Assembly: GCA_900754445.1 (NCBI GenBank)
Contig: CAAECW010000051.1
Coordinates: forward strand, 1 to 18,989
DNA from: an uncultured Collinsella sp.
GTDB lineage: Bacteria; Actinomycetota; Coriobacteriia; Coriobacteriales; Coriobacteriaceae
Reading direction: 5' to 3'
Length of the DNA: 18,989 nucleotides
Part shown: positions 1 through 7,837 of the stretch, one piece after another
Layout of the letters: the number at the start of each line of letters is the position of its first letter
Position numbering within the stretch: the stretch's first letter is position 1
Program-made: the position numbers and the translations under genes
Notes under the pieces: generated by a model
What the model was told of the DNA's origin: nothing
The model's database searches: none
What the model saw: the letters and a program-made list of their open reading frames with translations, nothing else

Positions 1-64
1 CTAAGCCCCATCGCGCCGAGAGTACTGCGGGGTCAGCCCGTGGGAGGCCAGGGCGCCGCTGACC
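1..64 (+). rRNA. rrf: 5S ribosomal RNA, 3' half (truncated by the window start)
   Basis: The first bases, CTAAGCCCCATCGCGCCGA, followed by GTACTGC and, after a G/C-rich arm, TGGGAGGCCAGGGCGCCGCT, match the 3' half of actinobacterial 5S rRNA (CTAAGCC...GCGCCGATGATACTGC...GGTGG...CGCCG). The last bases, GCCGCTGACC, would be the 3' strand of helix I; its partner lies outside the window. The exact 3' end is estimated at about base 64. This identifies the left edge as the end of an rRNA operon read in the + direction. No open reading frame is needed here. Confidence 0.88.
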
Positions 65-68
65 GGTG

Positions 69-85
69 GACGGCACCGAGCCGTC
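69..85 (+). other. Small hairpin between 5S rRNA and the terminator
   Basis: GACGGC (69-74) pairs perfectly with GCCGTC (80-85) around a 5-nt loop. It lies just downstream of the mature 5S end and could be a 3' processing or protecting stem of the precursor. That role is inference only. Confidence 0.4.
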
Positions 86-100
86 GATCGACTTGAAGAA

Positions 101-130
101 GGGGGAGGCCTCGCGGCCTCCCCCTTTTTT
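101..130 (+). terminator. Intrinsic terminator of the rRNA operon
   Basis: A perfect 10-bp stem (GGGGGAGGCC at 101-110, GGCCTCCCCC at 115-124) with a TCGC tetraloop is followed directly by six T (125-130). This is a textbook factor-independent terminator, about 35 bp after the 5S end, and it is the strongest terminator in the window. Confidence 0.95.
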
Positions 131-198
131 GTGTTTGATAGAGAGTTGTAATACAAGCACTCGCTTTCGTTTAGCTTGTCTTACTGTTTGGCTGTATT

Positions 199-229
199 TT
201 GAGTCCTTCTTTTGTATTTGCGCGATAAT
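199..229 (+). promoter_or_regulatory. Possible promoter for coaE and the lytic transglycosylase gene
   Basis: TTGAGT (199-204) and GATAAT (224-229) are 19 bp apart in an AT-rich stretch that stands out from the GC-rich surroundings. They lie 29 bp upstream of the coaE ATG. The spacing is longer than the optimal 17 bp and the -10 is imperfect, so this is tentative. A promoter is expected here because the rRNA terminator lies upstream. Confidence 0.35.
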
Positions 230-257
230 AACTCCCATTGGCGTTAGGGAGGACTTG

Positions 258-899
258 ATGTTTACCGTTTTTGTCTTGGGCAATATTGCTTCGGGTAAGT
301 CGACTGCCTGCCGCTATCTCGAATCTCATGGCGCCATGCTTATCGATCTGGATGAGCTTGCCAAATCGCTTTATGTGCCAGGCTCCGATATCGTCAATGC
401 CCTCGCGGAAGAATTCGGTTGGGACATTCTGGACGGGGAGGGCGGCATTCGCCGCAATGTCCTCGCTGCTCGAGCTTTCGCCTCTCCTGATACAGTTGCG
501 CAGCTCAATGGCATCGTTCACCCGGTTCTCATTGAACAGCTTTCGCTGAGGATCCTTGATCCGGTTTGCTGCACGGTTTCGTCCCCCCGTTATCCCTTTG
601 CGGTAGTCGAGGTTTCTGCCCCGACTGGTTTTGAGGATGCTTTTGGCCTGGCTGATGAAATTCTGGTTATCAGCGCTCCTTTAGCAGTTCGTCGCGAGCG
701 TGCCATTCATCGTGGTATGGAGTCCTCTGATTTTGATGCGCGCTCTGCATGCCAACCTGATGAGGCTTCGCTTTGCAATCTCGCTACGACGGTAATCGAT
801 AATTCGGCAGGCGATAACTCGCTCTTTGAACAACTGGACGCATGGCTTGCGCGTCATGGCTTCGGGGATGTAGCGGATAGGGAGGAGACCGATGCCTAA
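258..899 (+). CDS. coaE: Dephospho-CoA kinase
   Basis: CoaE phosphorylates the 3' hydroxyl of dephospho-CoA with ATP, the last step of coenzyme A synthesis, in the cytosol. The protein has 213 residues, near the usual 200-210. It starts MFTVFVLGNIASGKST, with the P-loop at residues 8-16, and an I-D-L-D-E motif at 29-33 matches the family's conserved acidic D-x-D segment. A lid-like Arg-rich region (RRERAIHR) and a final VIDNSAG match the family's C-terminal N-x-G. ATG 258 was chosen because AGGGAGGA sits 4-11 bases upstream; an in-frame ATG at 66 would put the 5S terminator inside the gene. The stop overlaps the next gene by 8 bp, implying coupling. The P-loop reads GNIASGKS instead of the common GGIGSGKS, which is still a legal Walker A. 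Confidence 0.9.
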   Translation: MFTVFVLGNIASGKSTACRYLESHGAMLIDLDELAKSLYVPGSDIVNALAEEFGWDILDGEGGIRRNVLAARAFASPDTVAQLNGIVHPVLIEQLSLRILDPVCCTVSSPRYPFAVVEVSAPTGFEDAFGLADEILVISAPLAVRRERAIHRGMESSDFDARSACQPDEASLCNLATTVIDNSAGDNSLFEQLDAWLARHGFGDVADREETDA

Positions 900-1473
900 G
901 ACACGTTTCTTTACGTGGTATCGCGTGGCGCCACTTGCCGTTATGTTTGTTTTCGGCCTTATTTCGCTCGTCTACTCGTATGCCCCTGCCGCCTTCTTTA
1001 AGCCTTTGTATCCAATTGACTACGAGGCGTACGTAAAGCAATCGAGCATTTCGCACAATCTTGATCCGTATCTGGTGTGTGCTGTCATAAAGTCGGAATC
1101 GAATTGGGATCCCGAGGCTGAGTCGAATCAAGGCGCACAGGGATTGATGCAGCTGATGCCCGAGACTGCCCAGGATATGATTGCCAAGGGTCTTGTCGAT
1201 GGCAGCGAGTATTCAGCCGGCGACCTTAACGATCCCGCTACGAACATCGAGTTTGGCTGTGCGTATCTTTCGTATCTTCTAACGTATTTTAACGGGTCGA
1301 CTGACAGTGCCATTGCCGCCTATAACGCCGGCATGGGCAATGTCGACGGATGGGCGCAGCAGAGCACGTCGCTTCATAATGCAATCACCTTTCCCGAGAC
1401 GCAGGCGTATCTGATTCGTGTCAATAATGCCTGGGTTCGCTACAAGACCCTCTATCCCGATCGGTTCGTATAG
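892..1473 (+). CDS. Membrane-anchored lytic transglycosylase (SLT domain, GH23 type)
   Basis: This 193-residue protein should cleave the MurNAc-GlcNAc bond of peptidoglycan, forming 1,6-anhydroMurNAc. Residues 11-32 form one hydrophobic segment, an uncleaved signal anchor or signal peptide, which places the enzyme outside the membrane. The SLT domain follows: an I-K-S-E-S motif at 67-71 with likely catalytic Glu69, GAQGLMQLMPETA at 81-93, a region ending in FGCAYLSYLL (121-130), and AAYNAGMGNV at 142-151. All four signature blocks of the Slt70-like family are present in order. It starts inside coaE (8-bp overlap) with GGAGGA at 881-886 as ribosome binding site, so it is cotranscribed with coaE. 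I do not know its specific role (growth, division or secretion). Confidence 0.88.
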   Translation: MPKTRFFTWYRVAPLAVMFVFGLISLVYSYAPAAFFKPLYPIDYEAYVKQSSISHNLDPYLVCAVIKSESNWDPEAESNQGAQGLMQLMPETAQDMIAKGLVDGSEYSAGDLNDPATNIEFGCAYLSYLLTYFNGSTDSAIAAYNAGMGNVDGWAQQSTSLHNAITFPETQAYLIRVNNAWVRYKTLYPDRFV

Positions 1474-1524
1474 GACTATGCCTGCCGCCTGCGTATACTG
1501 CAGATATATGAGTTAGGAGTATCC

Positions 1525-3765
1525 ATGGCGGAATTTGAAGTTGAGCGTGTTGGAGGAGAGCTCAAACGTTTTGGCGTTGAGGGCTCTGAGGTGCCGTTTG
1601 AGGTCGTGTCTCCATACGAGCCCTCTGGTTCCCAGCCTAAGGCCATTGAGTCGCTTGTGCAGGGCGTGAGGGACGGAGATCGCTATCAGGTTTTGCTGGG
1701 CGTGACTGGTTCGGGCAAGACCTTCACGATGGCTAAGACTATTGAGGCCCTGGGGAAGCCGACGCTGGTCATGGCTCCCAACAAAACGCTTGCCGCTCAG
1801 CTTGCGAGCGAGCTCAAGGAATTCTTCCCTAACAACGCCGTGGTCTATTTTGTGTCGTACTACGACTACTATCAGCCCGAGGCATATGTACCTCAGAGTG
1901 ATACGTATATCGAGAAAGACTCCTCGATTAATGAAGAGGTCGAGATGCTGCGCCATCAGGCGACGGCATCGCTGCTATCTCGACGCGATGTGATCGTCGT
2001 CGCATCGGTCTCGTGTATCTATGGCATTGGCTCTCCCGAGGACTATGCGGGCCTAGCTCCGAACGTCGATAAGAAGGTGCCGCTTGAGCGCGATGACTTT
2101 ATCCATGCGCTTATCGATATCCAGTACGATCGCAATGACTATGATTTGGCACGTGGCACCTTCCGCGTGCGCGGCGATGTCGTCGACGTGTATCCGCCCT
2201 ATGCCGAGCATCCGTTGCGGTTTGAGTTCTTTGGCGACGAGGTCGAGCTGATTGCCGAGATCGACGAGGTCACCGGCGAGATGCTGCGTGAGTACGAGGC
2301 CATTCCCGTGTGGCCGGCCTCGCACTACGTGACTGAGAAGCCTAAGGTCAAAGCGGCTCTGAAATCAATCAGCGAAGAGTGCGAGAAGCGTGTGGCCGAG
2401 CTCAAGGCGACTGATAAGCTGCTCGAGGCACAGCGCCTGCAGCAGCGCACCGACTATGATCTCGAGATGCTCGAGACCATGGGTTTTTGCAACGGTATCG
2501 AGAACTACTCGCGCCATCTGGACGGCCGAAAACCGGGCGAGCCGCCGTTTACCCTGATTGATTACTTTCCCAAGGACATGCTCTGCATCATCGACGAGAG
2601 CCATGTAACGGTGCCGCAGATCCGCGGCATGCATGAAGGCGACCGCTCGCGTAAGGTGACGCTGGTGGAGCATGGTTTTCGTCTGCCTTCGGCACTCGAT
2701 AACCGCCCGCTTCGTTTCGATGAGTTTGAGGCGAGGATTCCCCAGTTCATCTACGTTTCGGCCACGCCGGGCGACTATGAGCTGAGGGTTAGCCAGAACG
2801 ACGTTGAGCAGATTATTCGTCCGACTGGTCTACTCGACCCCAAGATCGATGTGCGTCCGGTTCGTGGGCAGATTGACGATCTTGAGGACGAGATTCGCGA
2901 GCGCGTTGCCCGCAAGGAGCGCGTGCTGGTGACCACGCTCACCAAGCGCATGGCCGAGGACCTGACCGACCATCTGCTTGATGCCGGCATTAAGGTCAAT
3001 TACATGCACTCTGATACGGCGACGATGGACCGTGTCGAGATTCTGCGAACGCTGCGCGAGGGAAAGATTGATGTTCTCGTTGGCATCAACCTGCTCCGCG
3101 AGGGTCTGGACCTTCCCGAGGTCTCGCTGGTGGCAATTCTCGACGCCGACAAGGAAGGCTTCTTGCGCAACCGCCGTTCGCTGATTCAGACGATTGGCCG
3201 TGCGGCCCGCAATGCCGACGGCGAGGTCATCATGTATGCAGACGTTGTGACCGATTCGATGAAAGAAGCCATCGAGGAGACGCAGCGCCGTCGTGAGATT
3301 CAGATGGCATATAACGAAGAGCATGGCATTGTGCCCAAGACGGTCCGCAAGGCCATTAACGACATTTCGAGCTTTATTGCCGAGGCCGAAAAGACTGTGG
3401 GCTCGAAGGGACGCTCGAAGGGCGACTCTCTGGGCCATGGTGCGTTCTATACACCCGACGAAAACGGCGAGGGCGCCGCGCCGGAGACGGTGGCACCCGA
3501 GCAAACGCTTGCCGAGCAGCTGGAAGGGCTACCGCATGACGAGCTCGTGCGGATCGTCGAGACCATGGAGGAAGACATGCGTAACGCTTCCGCCGCCATG
3601 GACTTTGAGGAGGCGGCGCGTCTGCGCGATGCCGTCGTTCAGATTCGGGCGATGCTTGAGGGCGCATCTGAGGACGAAACGATTGAGCGTTTGCGTTCGC
3701 AGGCTCGCAAGGGCTCTACCTTTGCTTCGGGCAGAAAACGCCAGGGTGCACGATTCAGGAAGTAG
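1525..3765 (+). CDS. uvrB: Excinuclease ABC subunit B
   Basis: UvrB is the damage-verifying helicase-like subunit of nucleotide-excision repair: UvrA loads it at lesions and it recruits UvrC for incision. Motifs in order: VSPYEPSGSQPKAI at 28-41, Walker A GVTGSGKT at 59-66, the beta-hairpin YYDYYQPEAY at 112-121 that inserts between the strands, Walker B/DESH at 357-360, motif VI QTIGRAARN at 555-563 and a C-terminal UVR domain (about 680-712) that binds UvrC. At 746 residues it is longer than the usual 660-700, owing to about 25 extra N-terminal residues, a longer linker before the UVR domain and a basic tail. AGGAG (1515-1519) supports the ATG. A TATACT at 1494-1499 may be a -10 box, without a convincing -35. 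It ends at the 3769-3804 hairpin. Confidence 0.97.
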   Translation: MAEFEVERVGGELKRFGVEGSEVPFEVVSPYEPSGSQPKAIESLVQGVRDGDRYQVLLGVTGSGKTFTMAKTIEALGKPTLVMAPNKTLAAQLASELKEFFPNNAVVYFVSYYDYYQPEAYVPQSDTYIEKDSSINEEVEMLRHQATASLLSRRDVIVVASVSCIYGIGSPEDYAGLAPNVDKKVPLERDDFIHALIDIQYDRNDYDLARGTFRVRGDVVDVYPPYAEHPLRFEFFGDEVELIAEIDEVTGEMLREYEAIPVWPASHYVTEKPKVKAALKSISEECEKRVAELKATDKLLEAQRLQQRTDYDLEMLETMGFCNGIENYSRHLDGRKPGEPPFTLIDYFPKDMLCIIDESHVTVPQIRGMHEGDRSRKVTLVEHGFRLPSALDNRPLRFDEFEARIPQFIYVSATPGDYELRVSQNDVEQIIRPTGLLDPKIDVRPVRGQIDDLEDEIRERVARKERVLVTTLTKRMAEDLTDHLLDAGIKVNYMHSDTATMDRVEILRTLREGKIDVLVGINLLREGLDLPEVSLVAILDADKEGFLRNRRSLIQTIGRAARNADGEVIMYADVVTDSMKEAIEETQRRREIQMAYNEEHGIVPKTVRKAINDISSFIAEAEKTVGSKGRSKGDSLGHGAFYTPDENGEGAAPETVAPEQTLAEQLEGLPHDELVRIVETMEEDMRNASAAMDFEEAARLRDAVVQIRAMLEGASEDETIERLRSQARKGSTFASGRKRQGARFRK

Positions 3766-3768
3766 TGA

Positions 3769-3804
3769 ACGGGCCCCGAGTTCCCTGTGGAGCTCGGGGC
3801 CCGT
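3769..3804. terminator. Long perfect hairpin between convergent genes (probable bidirectional terminator)
   Basis: ACGGGCCCCGAG (3769-3780) pairs with CTCGGGGCCCGT (3793-3804), and the stem continues inward for four more pairs (one G-T) to a CTGT loop. The hairpin is about 16 bp and very GC-rich. It lies 4 bp after the uvrB stop and 27 bp from the end of the opposing FAD-dehydrogenase gene. No T-run follows on either strand, so it is a terminator of the U-tract-poor kind, or a 3'-end stabiliser. Confidence 0.75.
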
Positions 3805-3830
3805 GTCGTTCGGACGCGAGAGTTCGTGCA

Positions 3831-5471
3831 CTAGAGGTCTGCTATCAGCGCCTCAGCGCAACGGATGCCGTCGGTGGCGGCACTCATGATGCCGCCGGCA
3901 TATCCGGCACCCTCGCCGCAAGGGTAAAGGCCCGGGTTCGACACGGCGTGGCATGTTCGATCGCGGATGACCGTAACCGGGGAGCTCGAACGCGTCTCCA
4001 CGCCAGTGAGGACCGCATCGGGGCGGTCATAGCCACGCAGTTTCTTACCGAGCAGGGGAATTCCCAAACGGAGCGATTCGACGATATGCTGCGGGAGGGC
4101 ATCGTCGATCGCCGTCCAGGTCACGCCAAGTGGATAGGTTGGTTTTACCTTTCCGGGTGCCGTGCTGGCGCGTCTAGCAAGGAAATCTCCGACGAGCTGT
4201 GCCGGCGCGTTCCAGTTGGAGCCACCCAGGCGATAGGCGGCTCGCTCGCAGGCGCGCTGGAGATCAATGCCTGCGAGCGGATCATCGCTGGGAAGGTCAT
4301 CAGGTGTGACGTTAACGAGTAGGGCGGCATTTGCGTTGCGCCCGTCGCGGGCATTGAGGCTGGCACCGTTGACGCACAGATGGCCCTGCTCGGAAGAAGC
4401 CGCGACAACCTGTCCGCCGGGGCACATGCAAAATGAGAACACGCTGCGGCCGTTGGGGAGATGGGCGACAAGCTTGTAGGGGGCTGCTCCGAGTGCTGGG
4501 TGTCCCGCCGAAGGGCCATATTGGGCACGGTCGATGTCATGCTGTGGATGCTCGATGCGCACACCCATGGCAAAGGTCTTTTGCGCGAGGGTAACGTCAT
4601 GTTCTTTGAGAAGCTCGAATACGTCGCGGGCGGAATGGCCGCAGGCGAGAATGAGGTGCTTTGTGGCGATTGTCTCGCTTGTGGTTTCTTGGGGCGGTTG
4701 GACATCGACGCCGGTGATGGCGCCAGATTCATCGGTTCGAATATTGACGAGCTTTGTTCGATAGCGGACGGTTCCACCGAGCTGCTCGATGCGCTGAGAA
4801 ATGTTGGTGACGACGGTGGGTAGGATGTCGGAGCCAATGTGCGGCTTGGCGTCCCACAGGATGTCGCGAGGTGAGCCCGCTTTGACGAAGGTCTCAAGAA
4901 TCAGTCGATGGGCAGGATTCTTGGTTCCCGTGTTGAGCTTGCCGTCCGAGAAGGTCCCTGCGCCGCCCAGGCCAAATTGGATATTGCTTTCGGGATCGAG
5001 GATACGCTCCTTAAGAAAGAGATCAATCGCTTGCGAGCGGCGAAGTGCGGGGTCGCCGCGCTCGATGAGCAGGGGTTTAAGGCCCGCTTCGGCAAGGGTC
5101 AGGGCGGCGAAGAGACCGGCGCAACCGGCGCCGACAACGACGGGACGCCCCTTGGGTGCATTCGGGACAGGGTTGGGGAATGAAGGAGCCTCGCCGTCTA
5201 CCATGCGGATGCGCGAGCGGTCGCGCTCGGCGACGCGGTCGACCACCTCCTGCTCGAGTCGGGAGCTTGTCAGCTCGACTCGAAAGCTCAAAATAAAATG
5301 GACATCTCGCTTTTTACGGGCGTCGATTGACTTGCGATGGAGCTCAATGGCTTTAATCTGGGAATCCTCGCATCGCAGGGCTCGTTTGACGGCGCGTCTA
5401 CCAATAGCAAGGCAGGCGGTTTCGTCGCCGGCCTCATCGAGTGACGCGTGGACTTGGGTGATTTCGATCAT
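3831..5471 (-). CDS. FAD-dependent dehydrogenase, COG2509-like (substrate unknown)
   Basis: This 546-residue soluble protein matches the uncharacterised FAD-dependent dehydrogenases grouped as COG2509. An N-terminal alpha/beta domain of about 100 residues, with RRAVKRALRC and KKRDVHFILSFRVEL patches, precedes a Rossmann dinucleotide-binding motif V-V-V-G-A-G-C-A-G-L at 111-120. The family's IQFGLGGAGTFSDGKLNTG block follows, and a C-terminal CGEGAGYAGGIMSAATDG that contacts the flavin. The substrate is not known and I do not guess one. The ATG at 5471 was preferred to an upstream in-frame ATG at 5642 because AAGGAG lies just upstream (about 5478-5483) and the longer form would run through the terminator and into the neighbouring gene. 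It lies behind two genes of one strand but past a terminator, so it probably has its own, or read-through, expression. Confidence 0.87.
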   Translation of the reverse strand: MIEITQVHASLDEAGDETACLAIGRRAVKRALRCEDSQIKAIELHRKSIDARKKRDVHFILSFRVELTSSRLEQEVVDRVAERDRSRIRMVDGEAPSFPNPVPNAPKGRPVVVGAGCAGLFAALTLAEAGLKPLLIERGDPALRRSQAIDLFLKERILDPESNIQFGLGGAGTFSDGKLNTGTKNPAHRLILETFVKAGSPRDILWDAKPHIGSDILPTVVTNISQRIEQLGGTVRYRTKLVNIRTDESGAITGVDVQPPQETTSETIATKHLILACGHSARDVFELLKEHDVTLAQKTFAMGVRIEHPQHDIDRAQYGPSAGHPALGAAPYKLVAHLPNGRSVFSFCMCPGGQVVAASSEQGHLCVNGASLNARDGRNANAALLVNVTPDDLPSDDPLAGIDLQRACERAAYRLGGSNWNAPAQLVGDFLARRASTAPGKVKPTYPLGVTWTAIDDALPQHIVESLRLGIPLLGKKLRGYDRPDAVLTGVETRSSSPVTVIRDRTCHAVSNPGLYPCGEGAGYAGGIMSAATDGIRCAEALIADL

Positions 5472-5489
5472 CGAGGTCTCCTTAGATGC

Positions 5490-5521
5490 AAGAAAGAGGC
5501 CGCCCGGTGTCCCAGACGGCC
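5490..5521 (-). terminator. Intrinsic terminator after the HI0933-family gene
   Basis: Read on the minus strand, GGCCGTCTGG (5521 to 5512) pairs with CCGGGCGGCC (5507 to 5498), a 10-bp stem with two G-T pairs and a GACA loop, followed by TCTTTCTT. It lies 29 bp beyond the stop of the upstream minus-strand flavoprotein gene and 18 bp before the start of the FAD-dehydrogenase gene, so it would cut or attenuate transcription between them. Confidence 0.75.
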
Positions 5522-5550
5522 CGAATGCGTTTTGATTATAGACTGCGCGG

Positions 5551-6822
5551 CTATAGGCTGCTTGCAGCGCGAATACCCGAGATCCAAGCCCATGCAAGGT
5601 TGAAACCGCCGCAATCGGCATCGATGTCGAGCGCCTCGCCACAGATGTAAAGTGGGGCGTCTGCCGCGTTGCTCACGCAGAGGTTGGGAGCTGAGACGCT
5701 CTCGATGGGCACGCCGCCGCGCGTGACCTGGGCCGAACGCTCCTCTGTCGTTCCCTCGACGAGCATCTTAAAGTGCTTGAGGATTGAGACCAGATGGATG
5801 ACGTCGTGCGACCCGGGGTGGCACTGTTCGAATGCGGTGCAGACAACGTGAGAGAGCTGCGGGGCGAGCATGCCGTCGAGCCAGCGGGGGTCGCGGGGTG
5901 AAAAGCCGCCGAGCAACGCAACTCGCTGGCTGAGCATATCGAGCAACTCGTCTTTGGAGAGGTCGGGGAAAACGTCGAGCAGAATCGTGTCGCCGCGCTG
6001 GACGCGACGGGAGAGGTTAAAGGCGGCAACGCCCGAGATGCCAAAGGTTCGGAAGAGCGCTTCTCCGTCTTCGCGCCAGAGCTCCTCGTGATTGCGGGTG
6101 AGCGTCAAACGGGCGCGGACGCGCAGGCCATCCAGCGTCTTGAGCGCCGTCTGGTCGCCGAAGACCGATGCCGACACGGGGCAGAGGACGGGGCGCTGCG
6201 GTGTGAGGGAAAGATTGAACGTCTTCGCGATGTCGGCGGGGCTGCCGCCCGTAGCGATAATTACGGCCTTTGCCTGCAGCGTCTCGTTCTTGCGAGGGGT
6301 GTCGGCGAGCGCCTTCCGAAGTGAGCGGACCTCCGTTTTTCGGTCGTCGTGCTTTTTTGCCTTGAGTGCTCGCGCAGGACGGTCTATTTGGAGTGTCCAG
6401 CCCTCGGGGGCTTTGAATGCCGAGGCAACGTTTGCTCCACAGATCAAGGTGATACCCAGGTGATTGCAAGCGTTGAGAAGCGCATCGCGCACCGATTCGG
6501 CACGAAGGGAGCGCGGATACAGCCGGCCCTCCTCGGAGGTCGTCATGATGCCCAGCGAGGAGAAGAAACTGCCGAGCTCTTGCTCGGGCCGGGGACTCAT
6601 GACGGATTCGACGAATGCGGGGTGGTTGTACCGCTGGAAATCAATTGATTCGTTGGAAAGGTTGCAGCGGCCGTTGCCGGTCGCAAGGAGTTTAAGGCCG
6701 CAGTCAACATCGCGCTCAACGATGCAGACGCTTTTGCCTGCGCGTGCGGCCGTAATGGCGGCGGCGAGACCCGAGGCCCCGCCGCCGATCACCAAGACGT
6801 CATAGGAGGCATTTGTGTTCAC
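5551..6822 (-). CDS. NAD(P)/FAD-dependent oxidoreductase, HI0933/BaiN family
   Basis: This 423-residue flavoprotein has an N-terminal FAD-binding motif VIGGGASGLAAA (11-22), the family signature CGLKLLATGNGRCNLSN (41-57) that distinguishes HI0933-like proteins, and a C-terminal CGEALDIDADCGGFNLAWA that closes the flavin site. The family includes BaiN, reported to act in bile-acid reduction in a gut Clostridium, but most members are of unknown function, so no substrate is assigned. Translation starts at a GTG (6822-6820) directly after the TAA of mrp, with only a weak purine stretch upstream, which implies coupling to mrp translation. A stretch near residues 150-180 (KAKKHDDRKTEVRSLRKAL) is charged and probably an exposed insert. 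The terminator at 5490-5521 ends this unit. Confidence 0.85.
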   Translation of the reverse strand: MNTNASYDVLVIGGGASGLAAAITAARAGKSVCIVERDVDCGLKLLATGNGRCNLSNESIDFQRYNHPAFVESVMSPRPEQELGSFFSSLGIMTTSEEGRLYPRSLRAESVRDALLNACNHLGITLICGANVASAFKAPEGWTLQIDRPARALKAKKHDDRKTEVRSLRKALADTPRKNETLQAKAVIIATGGSPADIAKTFNLSLTPQRPVLCPVSASVFGDQTALKTLDGLRVRARLTLTRNHEELWREDGEALFRTFGISGVAAFNLSRRVQRGDTILLDVFPDLSKDELLDMLSQRVALLGGFSPRDPRWLDGMLAPQLSHVVCTAFEQCHPGSHDVIHLVSILKHFKMLVEGTTEERSAQVTRGGVPIESVSAPNLCVSNAADAPLYICGEALDIDADCGGFNLAWAWISGIRAASSL

Positions 6823-7653
6823 TTAGGCCTCGGCGGTCTCGTGCGGGGCAATGGCCTCGACGGCGGAGACGGCCTGGGGCAGCATACCGTCGGGCAATGC
6901 GGTCTCAACCTCGCCCTTATCGCAAGCCTCGGCGAGTGCCGGATTGATGGGAAGCTGCCCTAGGATCTCGAGGTTGTAGCGCTCGGCGACCTCGGGGAGC
7001 TTGCTCTTGCCAAAGACCTCGATCTTCTTGCCGCAATCGGGGCACTCGATATAGCTCATGTTTTCGACGATTCCCAGAATGGGGACGTTCATCTTCTCGG
7101 CCATGTTGACCGCCTTGGCGACGATCATCGAGACCAGATCCTGCGGGCTCGTGACGATGACGATGCCATCGACGGGCAGCGACTGGAAGACCGTGAGGGC
7201 GACGTCGCCCGTTCCCGGAGGCATGTCGACCAGCAGGTAGTCGATGGGGCCCCATGAGGTTTCGCTCCAGAACTGCCTGATGGCACCCGCGATAACCGGG
7301 CCGCGCCAGAGGACGGGGTCGGTTTCGTTTTGGAGCAGCAGGTTAGAGCTCATAACCTTGACGCCGTGCTCGGAGATTTCGGGCAGCATAAGGTTGCCGA
7401 GGGCATGGACGTGACGTCCGCTCATGCCGAACATCTTAGGGATAGAGGGGCCGGTAATATCGGCATCGAGGACGCCGACCTTGTGACCGTGGCGGGAAAG
7501 CTCCGTGGCGATGGCGCCGGTGACGAATGACTTGCCGACGCCGCCCTTACCGGAAAGCACAGCGATAACGCGCTTGACCTCGGACAGCGTATTTTCCTCA
7601 AATTGCGACGGCGACGTTTGCCCGCCGGCTGCCTGTGCGTGCTCGCAACCCAT
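6823..7653 (-). CDS. mrp: Mrp/NBP35-family Fe-S cluster carrier ATPase (ApbC-like)
   Basis: Mrp proteins are cytosolic P-loop ATPases that bind and pass on Fe-S clusters. This 276-residue protein has the deviant Walker A GKGGVGKS at 35-42, switch I-like VLDADITGPSIPKMFG at 61-76, VDMPPGTGD at 142-150, and the cluster-ligand C-P-D-C at 204-207, near the C-terminal third as in the family. The ATG at 7653 is preceded by AAGGAG; an in-frame ATG at 7710 is rejected because it would overlap the promoter's -10. The N-terminus lacks the usual DUF59-type (MIP18) domain and carries only one Cys (residue 3). It is the first gene of a two-gene minus-strand operon, transcribed from a good promoter at 7709-7738. 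Fe-S supply could serve UvrC or other proteins, but that link is only inference. Confidence 0.92.
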   Translation of the reverse strand: MGCEHAQAAGGQTSPSQFEENTLSEVKRVIAVLSGKGGVGKSFVTGAIATELSRHGHKVGVLDADITGPSIPKMFGMSGRHVHALGNLMLPEISEHGVKVMSSNLLLQNETDPVLWRGPVIAGAIRQFWSETSWGPIDYLLVDMPPGTGDVALTVFQSLPVDGIVIVTSPQDLVSMIVAKAVNMAEKMNVPILGIVENMSYIECPDCGKKIEVFGKSKLPEVAERYNLEILGQLPINPALAEACDKGEVETALPDGMLPQAVSAVEAIAPHETAEA

Positions 7654-7675
7654 GTTTGACTCCTTTGTATATGTT

Positions 7676-7689
7676 GGGGCCGGAGCCCC
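7676..7689 (-). other. Small GC hairpin in the mrp leader
   Basis: GGGGC (7676-7680) pairs with GCCCC (7685-7689) with a 4-nt loop, between the mrp transcription start and its ribosome binding site. A role in mRNA stability or start-site access is possible but unproven. Confidence 0.35.
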
Positions 7690-7708
7690 GCGGTGTGACA
7701 CGAGCGTC

Positions 7709-7738
7709 ATTGTACCCTCGTTTGCGAGCGGGAGTCAT
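7709..7738 (-). promoter_or_regulatory. Promoter of the mrp operon
   Basis: On the minus strand ATGACT (7738-7733) and TACAAT (7714-7709) are 18 bp apart, a good sigma-70-like pair. Transcription would start near 7702, about 50 bp before the mrp ATG. The spacer contains CTCG and CGAG as a small inverted repeat. Confidence 0.55.
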
Positions 7739-7837
7739 TTATGATGCGTGGTAGGCGATCGACAGCATTCGAAAGTACGGACCGAGCGTGCGGCCTGCGG
7801 CGTCAGACAGCGCAAAAGGTCTGCGAATCTTGTATTA

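Noticed and set aside
66..257. In-frame ATG at 66 extending coaE by 64 residues
   Set aside because: It would translate the rRNA operon terminator and lacks a ribosome binding site; ATG 258 has a strong one and starts right at the P-loop domain.
5472..5642. Upstream start for the FAD-dehydrogenase gene at 5642
   Set aside because: It would run through the terminator at 5490-5521 and into the HI0933-type gene, while ATG 5471 has AAGGAG.
7654..7710. Upstream start for mrp at 7710
   Set aside because: It overlaps the -10 of the promoter and has no ribosome binding site; ATG 7653 has AAGGAG.
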